Below are positions 1 to 8,128 of a stretch of 29,569 nt of DNA, one piece after another; position 1 is the first letter of the stretch; every line of letters starts with the position of its first letter. Below the pieces are notes generated by a model. The model was not told the DNA's origin. It made no database searches and was given only the letters and a program-made list of their open reading frames with translations. The translations under genes and the position numbers were made by a program. The stretch covers positions 1-29,569 of the forward strand of contig DXYB01000027.1 in assembly GCA_019416065.1 (NCBI GenBank), in the 5' to 3' direction. This DNA comes from Acidaminococcus sp. GTDB taxonomy: Bacteria; Bacillota; Negativicutes; Acidaminococcales; Acidaminococcaceae.

Positions 1-76
1 TTAGCAAATCCAAAATATTTTGTCAATGCCTTTTGAAAATTTCTTCCTACTTTTTTACAATGTTTCACATGAAATA

Positions 77-111
77 GCACCCCATACGGGTTTAAAACCC
101 ATATGGGGTGC
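77..111. terminator. Palindromic terminator-like hairpin downstream of the SCIFF maturase
   Basis: The arms GCACCCCATACGGGTT and ACCCATATGGGGTGC face each other around a short A-rich loop, with one mismatch region. The hairpin lies 24 bases beyond the maturase stop, so it probably ends that transcript. No clean U-tract follows on either strand, so it may instead be an RNA 3' end stabiliser. Bases 1-76 are AT-rich and hold nothing else that I recognise. Confidence 0.6.
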
Positions 112-135
112 AGTTTCTCACTTTCGCATCGTGTT

Positions 136-1563
136 TCAGGAAGCACTTTCTTTTTGAAATTTAAAATTATCAATCACCGGACGATGATCCTCCCCGCCTT
201 CTTTAACATCTTCAGTGAGCAAGGCTTGAAGAATAATGGCCATTTCCAAGCGTTTCCGCTGGATTTTACAACCATAGGCATAGGGTTTAGCAATCGTGCC
301 ATTGACTAGGTCTGCATTAGCATGGCAACCACCACTGCAGAAAAAACGCGCCCAGCAGGTACGGCATTCTTCTTTTTTCATTACATGCATCTGGCGGAAC
401 TCTTGCACCATGTCTTTTTTTTCAATTCCAGTATCTAGAGTTCCCATTTTATATTTTTCCCGGCCTACAAACTGATGGCAAGGATAAATATCCCCATCGG
501 CGGTAATGCAGTAATATTCGTGCCCCGCACCGCAACCTGCAAGGCGCTTGGCTACACAGGGCCCATTGTCCAGTGCTACATTAAAATGGAAAAAGTCAAA
601 GGGTTCTCCGGCTCGTTTTTTGGCTAAATAAGCCCGTGCCAGTTTTTCGTATTCTTTATCCAAAATAGGCCAATCTTTTTCTGTAAGCACCCACGGTTCC
701 GTCGTCCCCACCACAGGTTCCATGGAAATCTCGCTGCCCACGTCCAGCATGGCCAGGACATCATCGGCAAAATGAGGATTGTAATGGGTATACGTCCCCC
801 GCAGGTAATAATTTTTGCCGTGGCGGGACGTAATCAGCTTTTTAAATCCTATAACCGCTGCATCATAGCTTCCCAGGTGCCCGGGATAGGGGCGCATCCT
901 GTCATGAGTTTTTTTGCTGCCGTCCAGGGACAATACCAGCATAACCTGGTTGTCATTGAGAAATTTAACGATAGCATCCGTCAATAGGGTCCCATTGGTG
1001 GTCAATGTAAGTTTAATGGCTTTTCCAGTTTCTTTTTCCCGTTTGCGCACGTATTCCACGATGTATTTTACAACGGGCATATTCATGAGCGGCTCGCCGC
1101 CAAAAAGATCCAGTTCCAGATTATGGCGTTTTTTACTCCCGGTAATGGCAAATTCCACAGCTTTTTTTGCTACTTCTTTTGTCATTAGAAGGCGCCCGCC
1201 TCCAAAATCCCCGGTATCAGCAAAGCAATACCCACAACGCAAGTTGCAGTCATGAGCGACTAAAAGACACAGGGATTTCAGCACCGGTTCAAAAGCAAAG
1301 GTGTCGGGCACAGGAAATTCTGGAGAAAATAACAGGCGCTGGCGCTGCAACAGTTGCAATTCCCCTATGGCTTCTGCCAGGTCTTCTTCTTCATATTTTT
1401 CGGCAAAATGTTTTTTTGTCTCCTCGGCGTTTTTTCCATCGTAAAAGCCAAGCAGATCATAAATCATCGGGTCCACGATGTGTACAGCCCCGCTGTTCAC
1501 ATCCAGCACCACGTAATTGTCATCCAAATGCATTCTATGAATCAAGGTAGTATTTTCAGCCAA
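136..1563 (-). CDS. scfB: SCIFF ranthipeptide radical SAM maturase
   Basis: This is the radical SAM/SPASM peptide maturase that installs thioether bridges in the SCIFF precursor encoded just upstream. The N-terminal part carries the SCIFF-maturase hallmark VVLDVNSGAVHIVD, belonging to the precursor-recognition region. The radical SAM cluster CNLRCGYC (CxxxCxxC) is at about residues 106-113. A C-terminal SPASM region has the cysteines of YPCHQF, CRTCWARFFCSGGC and YGCKIQ, which bind auxiliary iron-sulfur clusters. I chose the TTG at 1563 (about 475 residues), preceded by an AAGGGCGG ribosome site. The frame stays open to 1647, but that extension would run through the hairpin at 1610-1633 and is not conserved-looking. 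Enzyme and peptide share a promoter, with the hairpin between them. The family assignment is firm. The start is inferred. Confidence 0.93.
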   Translation of the reverse strand: MAENTTLIHRMHLDDNYVVLDVNSGAVHIVDPMIYDLLGFYDGKNAEETKKHFAEKYEEEDLAEAIGELQLLQRQRLLFSPEFPVPDTFAFEPVLKSLCLLVAHDCNLRCGYCFADTGDFGGGRLLMTKEVAKKAVEFAITGSKKRHNLELDLFGGEPLMNMPVVKYIVEYVRKREKETGKAIKLTLTTNGTLLTDAIVKFLNDNQVMLVLSLDGSKKTHDRMRPYPGHLGSYDAAVIGFKKLITSRHGKNYYLRGTYTHYNPHFADDVLAMLDVGSEISMEPVVGTTEPWVLTEKDWPILDKEYEKLARAYLAKKRAGEPFDFFHFNVALDNGPCVAKRLAGCGAGHEYYCITADGDIYPCHQFVGREKYKMGTLDTGIEKKDMVQEFRQMHVMKKEECRTCWARFFCSGGCHANADLVNGTIAKPYAYGCKIQRKRLEMAIILQALLTEDVKEGGEDHRPVIDNFKFQKESAS

Positions 1564-1609
1564 CTTGTTATCCGCCCTTCTTGGAGTTTCCGATTGATAA
1601 AAAGAAAAT

Positions 1610-1633
1610 AGCTCCCTACGGGCGCAGGGAGCT
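1610..1633 (-). terminator. Attenuator-like intrinsic terminator between scfA and scfB
   Basis: On the minus strand AGCTCCCT and AGGGAGCT form a perfect 8-bp stem around an 8-base loop, followed at once by ATTTTCTTTTTAT. It begins 18 bases after the precursor stop and ends before the maturase ribosome site. It would terminate most transcripts after the peptide and let a minority read into the maturase. Confidence 0.78.
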
Positions 1634-1650
1634 TCGTTCGCACACAAAAA

Positions 1651-1794
1651 CTATGCTTTTTCGCAAACCTGATTGCCTACCGTACAGGAAGTTTTGCAGG
1701 CAGATTGACAGGATGCGGGGCATTCTCCGCAACCACCGGTTCTCAGGGTTTTCTTCAGCATTTCTTTGTTTACGGTTTTAATTCTCTTCAGCAT
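1651..1794 (-). CDS. scfA: SCIFF ranthipeptide precursor (six cysteines in forty-five residues)
   Basis: This 47-codon gene encodes a ribosomally made peptide precursor. It has a basic leader beginning MLKRIKTVNK, then a core containing TGGCGECPASCQSACKTSC. Cysteines are at residues 22, 25, 29, 33, 37 and 44, the spacing typical of SCIFF precursors, and the core ends NQVCEKA. The neighbouring maturase is expected to form cysteine-to-carbon thioethers in this region. The ATG at 1794 has an AAGGGGG ribosome site nine bases upstream. A second ATG at 1799, out of frame, opens a three-codon reading frame that overlaps this start. The precursor is followed by an attenuator hairpin and then the maturase. 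SCIFF peptides are widespread in Clostridia, where signalling roles have been proposed. The function here is unknown, and no dedicated protease or exporter gene is adjacent. Confidence 0.95.
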   Translation of the reverse strand: MLKRIKTVNKEMLKKTLRTGGCGECPASCQSACKTSCTVGNQVCEKA

Positions 1795-1799
1795 CGCAT
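1788..1799 (-). other. Three-codon reading frame overlapping the scfA start
   Basis: ATG CGA TGC TGA begins four bases after the GGGGG ribosome site and overlaps the scfA ATG in another frame. It could be accidental, or could reduce or couple scfA translation. Only the arrangement is directly visible. Confidence 0.3.
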
Positions 1800-1825
1800 G
1801 GTTCCCCCTTCATAATCTTATGCTT

Positions 1826-1854
1826 ATTTTATATTGTTTCCTGGTATAACGCAA
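1826..1854 (-). promoter_or_regulatory. Candidate promoter for scfA-scfB
   Basis: The minus strand has TTGCGT, a 17-base spacer and TAAAAT, ending about 30 bases before the scfA start. The -35 match is weak (3 of 6) and the -10 is good (5 of 6). It lies in the only gap between the deacetylase stop and scfA. Confidence 0.5.
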
Positions 1855-1871
1855 GTATTTCCCCAACTTTT

Positions 1872-2723
1872 TTACAGTCTTGCCGCATGCTTTAGCCATT
1901 TAGCTTTCTCAATCAGCCAATCCGTATTAATGCCTGTGGTACCAATATAGCTTATGATCTGTGCGTGCAGCCACTCTTTCTGGAAGGACTCCAGATTTTC
2001 CGGGTGTTGCCGAAACACATTGACTCGCCGCAGCTGCCATAATGGTGTTGTTTCCGTATTGACGCCCAAATTACCGGAAACCCCGGCGCAATACCCGGCT
2101 TTTTGCACCTGCTGGGCAATGGCCGCATTGCTTTCTCCATTGGGGTAGGAAAAAGCCATACCGTGTTCAGGATTATAGATGCCTTTCATATGTTCCATAC
2201 TGCGGGCTAGTTCGTAATCCACCTGTTCTTTGCTAAGGGTTGTGAGAGGTTCATGGTTATACGTATGGGAGCCCAATTTCCATCCATAACGTAAGAGGGC
2301 ATGGGATTGATACCAATCCAAATACCCAGGCCAGCCCTCAAATTTCACTGCCACAAAGGTATTGCCCGTAAAGCCATATTTTTTCATAATCGGTGCCGCA
2401 TAGGTCAGGTTATCCAAATATCCATCATCAAACAGCAGAATACACTCCTTATGAAATGTACGCCCTTCTTTCCGCCCCTTGGCATAGTCTTCCACGGAGA
2501 TAGATTTCCAGCCTTGTGCTTTCAGGTATTTCATCTGGGCATCAAACTGTGCCGGAGACAGGGTATAGCGATCTTCCCGTCCCGGTTCTACCCTGTGATA
2601 CGCAAAAATAGGCACTGTTTCTTCACAGAAACGGGGAAAATCCTGCTGCACATGCTGCACCCCTTTCCAGGTCATTCCTCCCAATACAGCCAGTACGGCC
2701 AGCAGCAGTACGATTTTTTTCAT
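1872..2723 (-). CDS. Membrane-anchored polysaccharide deacetylase (NodB family)
   Basis: This carbohydrate esterase family 4-type enzyme of 283 residues should remove N-acetyl groups from a cell-envelope or extracellular polysaccharide. An N-terminal hydrophobic segment (residues 4-16) acts as a signal anchor, placing the enzyme outside the membrane. FAYHRV at 40-45 resembles the PgaB/IcaB-like subgroup. The metal-site motifs are LFDDGY (Asp99-Asp100) and SHTYNH (His153 and His157), and FSYPNGES near residue 190 fits the next NodB motif. It overlaps the end of whiA by four bases, so it is translated with the rapZ-yvcK-whiA unit. The exact substrate cannot be read from the sequence; poly-N-acetylglucosamine or peptidoglycan are the obvious alternatives. 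Confidence 0.88.
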   Translation of the reverse strand: MKKIVLLLAVLAVLGGMTWKGVQHVQQDFPRFCEETVPIFAYHRVEPGREDRYTLSPAQFDAQMKYLKAQGWKSISVEDYAKGRKEGRTFHKECILLFDDGYLDNLTYAAPIMKKYGFTGNTFVAVKFEGWPGYLDWYQSHALLRYGWKLGSHTYNHEPLTTLSKEQVDYELARSMEHMKGIYNPEHGMAFSYPNGESNAAIAQQVQKAGYCAGVSGNLGVNTETTPLWQLRRVNVFRQHPENLESFQKEWLHAQIISYIGTTGINTDWLIEKAKWLKHAARL

Positions 2724-3649
2724 GAATGCTCTCCTCTTATTTTTTCTGCCAGTGCTTCTAAATTTCTCAGTCGGTGATTAAACCCGCTTTTTCCCACATG
2801 ATCTTCTGTCAGGGCCGCCAGTTCTCCCACGGACAAATCTTGATGCTGCTTTCGCAATCTAGCAGCTTCTTGCAAGGTCTCCGGCAAGGTGCTCAGCCCT
2901 TGTGTTTTTTCAATGAGTGTTATAGCCTCTATCTGCCGCATAGCCGTCCGGACAACCTTGTTCAAGTTGGCGGTTTCGCAATTCACCTGGCGGTTTACTT
3001 TATTGCGCATATCTTTCAGGACACGCACATTTTCAAATTCCAGATACGCCGCATGCGCCCCAATCAACTGGAGGAATTCCCCAATGGCATTGCCTTCTTT
3101 CAGATACGTGATATAGGAATTTTTACGGTCCACAATACGGCCCGGCAGTCCAAAGCCATTCATAGTCTTTTGGACAAACTGGGCCAAATCCAGACTATCG
3201 CAAATTAGTTCCAGATGGTAGTCACTTTGCGGCTTATTCACCGAACCTCCAGCCAGGAATACGCCCCGGAGAAATGACCGTTTTTCTTTTTCAGTTTTCA
3301 GTAACAGTGCTCCCGCCGCCTCCAAGGGTGTCAACAAATGGAGATGCCGCAAAGCGGTCCTTGCTTCGTCACTGGGAAGGACGTGAACCTGGTAACGGTT
3401 ACTCTTTTTCAGCCGCGTACTACGGGTCACAATCACTTCCGTTTGCACGGGAAAATTATTTTTCAAAAGCCGTAGCACCCGTCTGGCAAGCGCCGCATTT
3501 TCCGTAGTAAAGTGAATCCCCACCTTGCGCCCGGACAGGGATACCGAACCGCTGATCCGCAATAGGCCGAACAACTCTGCCTTTTCGCTGCCACGGTTCT
3601 CTCCCTCCAGGCGGGCAACTTCATTTTTTACATCACTGGAAAAGGACAT
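2720..3649 (-). CDS. whiA: WhiA-family DNA-binding protein
   Basis: WhiA is a conserved Gram-positive protein with a LAGLIDADG-endonuclease-like N-terminal domain and a C-terminal helix-turn-helix. It controls sporulation genes in Streptomyces and affects cell division and chromosome segregation in Bacillus. The sequence starts MSFSSDVKNEVAR, includes AELFGLLRISGSVSL and GVFLAGGSVNKP, and ends with the WhiA-type segment LSVGELAALTEDHVGKSGFN. The start at 3649 gives 309 residues. The frame is open 11 codons further upstream, but those codons overlap the yvcK end, and AGGAG lies at a proper distance before 3649. It lies directly downstream of rapZ and yvcK, the standard Firmicute order. Confidence 0.95.
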   Translation of the reverse strand: MSFSSDVKNEVARLEGENRGSEKAELFGLLRISGSVSLSGRKVGIHFTTENAALARRVLRLLKNNFPVQTEVIVTRSTRLKKSNRYQVHVLPSDEARTALRHLHLLTPLEAAGALLLKTEKEKRSFLRGVFLAGGSVNKPQSDYHLELICDSLDLAQFVQKTMNGFGLPGRIVDRKNSYITYLKEGNAIGEFLQLIGAHAAYLEFENVRVLKDMRNKVNRQVNCETANLNKVVRTAMRQIEAITLIEKTQGLSTLPETLQEAARLRKQHQDLSVGELAALTEDHVGKSGFNHRLRNLEALAEKIRGEHS

Positions 3650-3650
3650 C

Positions 3651-5045
3651 TTACACTGACTCCTGTTGCTGTTTTTTTGCATTTTTGTGAAGGTCCTGCA
3701 TGGTCTGCCGGGTAAAGAAATAATCGAAGAAGCGAATTCCTTTTCCGAATAATTTCAGTCGATAAATCAGGGCAATGATGGTCTTGGCTAGTTTCAAAGG
3801 ATTGTGCCGCACCAGATCACTATCATTAAGCAGTTTAGCCGGCACGCAGTCAATGCCCAGCTGTTCAATTTTTTCCACGTCCGGAGTTACGGGCATGGAT
3901 CCCTTTTGTTTATACTTTTCAATCTGTTCCGGGCTGGCCTGCTGTTCATTCACCACCACATAGTCCAGGCATTGGCAGCCCATATGCTTGATAATCTCCT
4001 GCACATGTTCATAGGCGCCAAAGCCATCGGTTTCCCCGGGTTGTGTCATTACATTGCAGACGTAAATTTTTACGGCTTTGGATTTGACCACGGCATCCCG
4101 GATGCCGGGTACCACCAGACTAGCCAGTACACTGGTAAAAAGACTGCCCGGCCCCAAAATAATGGCATCTGCTTTCAAAATCGCATCCACAGCCCGCTGG
4201 GACGCCTGGGGTGATTCCGGTTCTGTTAAGAGCCGAGTAATCTTTCGAGGACTATCGGTAATGGAGGTTTCCCCGATCACCGTACTGCCGTCGTCCATGA
4301 TGGCTTTCAGCTGAATATTTTCCGTCGTATTGGGCCATACATGCCCCCGCACTTTTAAGATCTCACAGGCAGCGGCAATCCCCGCCTCCATATCTCCGCC
4401 TTCCACGCTGCTCATGGCAGCAATAAAAAGGTTTCCCAAGTTATGTCCATTCAGGGTACTATTATCCTGAAAGCGGTATTGCAGTGCTTTTTCCATTAAA
4501 GGTTCCGTATCAGAAAGAGCCACCAGACAGTTTCGCATGTCTCCCGGAGGAATAATGCCAAGTTCTTTCCGTAAGCGTCCGGAGGATCCTCCGTTATCGG
4601 CCGCAGTAACCACAGCGGTCGTATTGTTGGTGATCAGCTTGATGCCGCGCAACAGGACCGATAGCCCTGTTCCGCCGCCGATGACGACGACTTTAGGTCC
4701 ATTGTGTAATTTTTGCTGGCTGAAGATCAGCTCCCGCAGGGATTCTTTTTCTCCCGGCATCACAGCGTGAATCACCGTTTTCACTACATGGGCAGCCCCC
4801 ATGAACATGAAAATAATTCCCGCCACCACGCAGCCAATCCCCATGGTGGTAATGGTGGACTGGTAAAATTCCCCGCCCACAAAATTTACAAAGGTAAAAA
4901 CAAGGGATTCAATTAACCCCACAAACTGGTAATTAAAGATTAAAGTGACCCCTACGCAAGCGAGAATCGTTCCGAGAGCAAATAAAAACAGCCATCGTTT
5001 CAGATTCAGGCCCGGGTACAACCACTTTATCCATTTCATATGCAA
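3651..5045 (-). CDS. yvcK: YvcK/CofD-like gluconeogenesis factor with N-terminal membrane anchor
   Basis: YvcK proteins bind UDP-sugars and are needed for normal cell shape and growth on gluconeogenic carbon sources in Bacillus. The soluble domain begins KVVVIGGGTGLSVLLRGIK, followed by VTAADNGGSSGRLR and PPGDMRNCLVALSD, all characteristic of the CofD-like fold. This copy has an N-terminal extension of about 110 residues with two hydrophobic segments (about 18-38 and 68-88), so it should be membrane-tethered, as in several Clostridia and related groups. Total length is 464 residues, or 462 if the second methionine (third residue) is used. It stops one base before the whiA start and follows rapZ by nine bases. 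Confidence 0.95.
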   Translation of the reverse strand: MHMKWIKWLYPGLNLKRWLFLFALGTILACVGVTLIFNYQFVGLIESLVFTFVNFVGGEFYQSTITTMGIGCVVAGIIFMFMGAAHVVKTVIHAVMPGEKESLRELIFSQQKLHNGPKVVVIGGGTGLSVLLRGIKLITNNTTAVVTAADNGGSSGRLRKELGIIPPGDMRNCLVALSDTEPLMEKALQYRFQDNSTLNGHNLGNLFIAAMSSVEGGDMEAGIAAACEILKVRGHVWPNTTENIQLKAIMDDGSTVIGETSITDSPRKITRLLTEPESPQASQRAVDAILKADAIILGPGSLFTSVLASLVVPGIRDAVVKSKAVKIYVCNVMTQPGETDGFGAYEHVQEIIKHMGCQCLDYVVVNEQQASPEQIEKYKQKGSMPVTPDVEKIEQLGIDCVPAKLLNDSDLVRHNPLKLAKTIIALIYRLKLFGKGIRFFDYFFTRQTMQDLHKNAKKQQQESV

Positions 5046-5054
5046 CCGCTCCTA

Positions 5055-5915
5055 TTATTTTTTAACCAAATCCCGGTGCAGGACCTGGACTGTATACCCT
5101 TGCTTTTTGATAAAGTCCCCCAGCACGTTAGCCATATACACACTGCGGTGGCGGCCACCGGTGCAACCTACGCCAATTAAGAGAGAACTTTTTCCCTCTT
5201 CCACGTATTGAGGCAGGAGAAATTCCACTAGGGAAAAGAATCGCTTGAGGAATTCCTTGGTCACCGGCTGTTTTTCAATATACTGAATCACTGGCTCATC
5301 GTTGCCACAGAGATTTTTCAATTCCGGGATATAAAACGGATTGGGCAGAAACCGTACATCAAACATCATGTCACAGTCTAACGGTGTACCGTATTTAAAG
5401 CCAAAGCTTTCCACCACAATGTTCATTGGTGGCAAGGCGCCTCCTTTGCCATAGAGATGGATAATCTTCTGGCGCAGTTCCTTTGTGGTCGTATTGGACG
5501 TATCAATGAGGGTCGTAGCACGACACCGTACGGGGCTTAAAATCTCCCGTTCCCTGGCAATGTCCGCACTTAGGCCTTGGGGTCCTGCCAGAGGATGCCG
5601 CCGGCGAGTTTCTTTATAGCGCCGCACTAACGTAGCATCATCCGCATCCAAAAAAAGGAGGGAAAAGGGAATGCTTTGCTGTTTTAACGTATCCAGCACC
5701 TTGGCAAAATCCTCAAAGAATTCGCCGCCCCGAATATCCACCACAAGGGCCAAGGGAGCACTGGTATTTTTATTTTGGAGACAAAGTTCGATAAATTTGG
5801 GAATAAACATGGGGGGCAGGTTATCCACACAAAAATACCCCAGATCTTCCAGTGTGCGCATGACCTGAGTCTTGCCTGCGCCACTCATTCCGGTTATCAA
5901 TAAGGTCCTACCCAT
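5055..5915 (-). CDS. rapZ: RapZ-family nucleotide-binding protein (RNase adapter homologue)
   Basis: This is a P-loop protein of the RapZ/YvcJ family. In Escherichia coli RapZ delivers small RNAs to RNase E; in Bacillus YvcJ has nucleotide-hydrolysing activity and affects competence. The Walker A motif GMSGAGKT is at residues 9-16, followed by DLGYFCVDNLPP. The C-terminal half has SFGFKYGTP and GVGCTGGRHRSVY, the family signature. The start at 5915 (286 residues) is chosen because GGGGGC lies a few bases upstream. The longer start at 5945 falls at the expected transcription start with no ribosome site. It is the first gene of the rapZ-yvcK-whiA-deacetylase unit. Confidence 0.95.
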   Translation of the reverse strand: MGRTLLITGMSGAGKTQVMRTLEDLGYFCVDNLPPMFIPKFIELCLQNKNTSAPLALVVDIRGGEFFEDFAKVLDTLKQQSIPFSLLFLDADDATLVRRYKETRRRHPLAGPQGLSADIAREREILSPVRCRATTLIDTSNTTTKELRQKIIHLYGKGGALPPMNIVVESFGFKYGTPLDCDMMFDVRFLPNPFYIPELKNLCGNDEPVIQYIEKQPVTKEFLKRFFSLVEFLLPQYVEEGKSSLLIGVGCTGGRHRSVYMANVLGDFIKKQGYTVQVLHRDLVKK

Positions 5916-5953
5916 CGCCATCGCCCCCGTCAATTTTTTCTTCATAATTTGTT

Positions 5954-5982
5954 ATTATACCATAAATCCAGCCTTCCGTCAG
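5954..5982 (-). promoter_or_regulatory. Promoter of rapZ-yvcK-whiA
   Basis: The minus strand reads CTGACG, 17 bases, TATAAT: a perfect -10 and a 4-of-6 -35 at optimal spacing. Transcription would begin close to 5945, which supports the shorter rapZ start. Confidence 0.75.
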
Positions 5983-6006
5983 GTTTCCTTAGCAGGCCTC
6001 CCGTGA

Positions 6007-6036
6007 TACAATAAAGAAAATTATAGCGAAAGAGGA
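6007..6036 (+). promoter_or_regulatory. Candidate -10 and ribosome site for tmcAL
   Basis: TACAAT at 6007-6012 fits a -10 element; I see no good -35. AGAGGAG at 6030-6036 precedes the ATG at 6042 by five bases. It is divergent from, and close to, the rapZ promoter. Confidence 0.5.
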
Positions 6037-6041
6037 GTATT

Positions 6042-7247
6042 ATGAGACCTTCTGTAATCGGCATTATCGCTGAATACAATCCCTTTCACAACGGCCACGC
6101 TAGGCAAATCCAACTAGCCCAGGAAAAACTTGGGTCCGTACCCGTTGTGGCGGTGATGAGTGGGAGTTTGACACAGCGGGGAGAACTTCCCCTATTGGAT
6201 AAATGGCAACGAACGCAGCTAGCGCTTTTAGGCGGTGTAGATTTGGTACTGGAACTGCCCGTTACATATGTACTGCAAAGCGCGCAGCATTTTGCCGAAG
6301 GCGGAGTATCTCTCCTTGCAAGGACTGGTATCGTGACGCATCTTTCCTTTGGCTGTGAGACGCAGGATTTTTCCTTGCTCCAGCAGCTGGCAGAAGAAAA
6401 CTTTACCCACGCCGACCTGCAACAAGCGCTATGTTCCGGAGCAAGTTATGCTAAAGCACTGGAAACTATTGCCACTGCCAAAAATACAGCTTATGGCCCG
6501 TTGTTTCAAGGATCCAACAACTTGCTGGCCTTGGAATATTGGAAAGCCTTACGGCGTTACCCCACCATGACTGCTTTGCCAGTAGCGCGGCAGGGGATTG
6601 CCTATAATGCAACAGCTTTAGCAACTGCGCTTTCTAGTGCTTCAGCCATTCGACAGACGCTTATAAAAAAAGGCTGCACCGAAGCGCTCCTTCGCAATTT
6701 ACCCCCAGCGTGTCACTCGGCATTTCAGCAATATTGGAAGCAGAGAAAAACTGGTCATCTGGTTTCCAGCTTATCCCTTTTGCTTTCCTATACACTAGAA
6801 AAAAGTAGCCCAAGCACCATTGCCGCAGCGACCCAAGTATCGGAAGGCCTGGAAAACATCCTCTGGAAGAACCGGCGAGTACAAAGCCTAGAAGATTTTA
6901 TAAAACGCTGCGCAACCCGCCGCTACTCCTTGTCTCGGATCCGGAGGATCTTGTGGCAGCTGTTGCTTTCCAGTGAGAATGTATCCTTTAAAGACGCCGC
7001 CATGCAACCGCCGCAGTATTTGCGGCTCCTAGGCTTTACCCAGAAAGGGCAACAACTCTTGCAGCAAATAAAAAAAGAAGGATCCCTGCCCCTTCTGCCA
7101 AGCATAGAAAAAAATACGCTAAAGGCCATGAGTTCGACCCAGCGTAGCCAGCTTGCGCTAGATATACGTGCCACAAATCTTTATGAACTTCTTCACACAG
7201 GGCGCATTACGGATAAAGAATATAAGCATCCTCCTGTTATACTATGA
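6042..7247 (+). CDS. tmcAL: tRNA(Met) cytidine acetate ligase
   Basis: TmcAL (formerly YlbM) uses acetate and ATP to make N4-acetylcytidine at the wobble position of elongator tRNA(Met). The nucleotidyltransferase signature IIAEYNPFHNGH is at residues 8-19, followed by VAVMSGSLTQRGELPLLDKW, both strongly conserved in the family. FGCETQDF and GSNNLLALEYWKAL also fit. The length of 401 residues is normal. It is the only plus-strand gene in the window, divergent from rapZ and convergent with metQ, so it is probably a single-gene unit. Its stop is followed within ten bases by a strong hairpin. Confidence 0.95.
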   Translation: MRPSVIGIIAEYNPFHNGHARQIQLAQEKLGSVPVVAVMSGSLTQRGELPLLDKWQRTQLALLGGVDLVLELPVTYVLQSAQHFAEGGVSLLARTGIVTHLSFGCETQDFSLLQQLAEENFTHADLQQALCSGASYAKALETIATAKNTAYGPLFQGSNNLLALEYWKALRRYPTMTALPVARQGIAYNATALATALSSASAIRQTLIKKGCTEALLRNLPPACHSAFQQYWKQRKTGHLVSSLSLLLSYTLEKSSPSTIAAATQVSEGLENILWKNRRVQSLEDFIKRCATRRYSLSRIRRILWQLLLSSENVSFKDAAMQPPQYLRLLGFTQKGQQLLQQIKKEGSLPLLPSIEKNTLKAMSSTQRSQLALDIRATNLYELLHTGRITDKEYKHPPVIL

Positions 7248-7256
7248 TAAAAAACG

Positions 7257-7294
7257 CCCCCGATGGTTGGGATAGCGTGCCCAATCACCGGGGG
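7257..7294 (-). terminator. Terminator between convergent tmcAL and metQ
   Basis: CCCCCGATGGTTGGG pairs with CCCAATCACCGGGGG around an 8-base loop, with two imperfect positions. On the minus strand it is followed by GTTTTTTATC, so it is a good end for metQ. The stem could also stop tmcAL, though the plus-strand tail is weak. Confidence 0.85.
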
Positions 7295-7300
7295 TATCGT

Positions 7301-8128
7301 TTAGAATGCGGGAAGAATGGCGCCTTTATATTTATCGGTAACAAACTTCTTCACGGCTTCAGACTGGTAAATTTGGAGAATTTTTTTGTAGGTCTCATTA
7401 TTTTCATCCCCTTGCCGGACGACCAATACATTGGCATAGGGAGAGTCCTTGGACTCTACATAAATTGCGTCTTTTTGGGGATTTAGGCCTGCCGGAATGG
7501 CATAATTCGTGTTCACGCAAGCTACATCCGTATCTTCCAAAGAACGGGAAATCTGGGCTGCATCCAGTTCCACAAATTTCAGATGTTTGGGGTTTTCGGT
7601 AATATCTCCCACAGCAGCTTCCACCGAGTTACCATTTTTCAAACGAATCAGCCCGGCCTGCTGCAGCAATAAGAGCGCTCTGGCACCGTTACTGGGATCA
7701 TTGGGGATGGTGACCTGGGCACCGTCAGGGACATCCTGCAGGGATTTATATTTATGGGAATAAACCGCCATAGGAAGCAGGATGGTCTTTCCAATGCTCA
7801 CCAGTTTCATTCCTTGTTTTTGCACGATATTATCCAAATAGGGCTGGTGTTGATAGGAATTTAGTTCCAGGTCTCCTTCTGCCAGGGCTTTATCCGGCTG
7901 GACATAATCGTTAAATTCTACGACCTTAAGGGTAATTCCCTGCTTGGCAGCCTCTTTGGCTACTTCTTCCCCCACTTCCGCGTGAGGACCGGCGGTAACG
8001 CCTATTTTGATTTCTTTCTTGGCATTTTCCGTTTGGCTCGTACCAGTTGAACTGCCACACCCGGCGGCAAAGGCACCAAGCACTGCAATAAGTCCTACGG
8101 CAATCCATGTGTTAGTATGAAGTTTCAT
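7301..8128 (-). CDS. metQ: MetQ/NlpA-family substrate-binding lipoprotein
   Basis: This is a methionine-type ABC transporter binding protein of 275 residues. A signal peptide ends in the lipobox GAFAAGC with acylated Cys24, so the protein is lipid-anchored outside the membrane. KIGVTAGPHAEVGEEV, LELNSYQHQPYLDN and TIPNDPSNGARALLLLQQAG are typical NlpA/MetQ motifs. It lies 27 bases after the GlcD-type gene and before a strong terminator, so it is probably the second gene of that transcript. No ATPase (metN) or permease (metI) gene is in the window, and I saw no methionine riboswitch. The ligand may therefore be methionine, supplied to a transporter encoded elsewhere, or a related compound. Confidence 0.9.
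   Translation of the reverse strand: MKLHTNTWIAVGLIAVLGAFAAGCGSSTGTSQTENAKKEIKIGVTAGPHAEVGEEVAKEAAKQGITLKVVEFNDYVQPDKALAEGDLELNSYQHQPYLDNIVQKQGMKLVSIGKTILLPMAVYSHKYKSLQDVPDGAQVTIPNDPSNGARALLLLQQAGLIRLKNGNSVEAAVGDITENPKHLKFVELDAAQISRSLEDTDVACVNTNYAIPAGLNPQKDAIYVESKDSPYANVLVVRQGDENNETYKKILQIYQSEAVKKFVTDKYKGAILPAF

Noticed and set aside
1564..1647. Upstream in-frame extension of the radical SAM maturase to a TTG at 1647
   Set aside because: It crosses the scfA-scfB terminator hairpin, has no ribosome site of its own, and family proteins start close to the VLDVNSGAVH segment.
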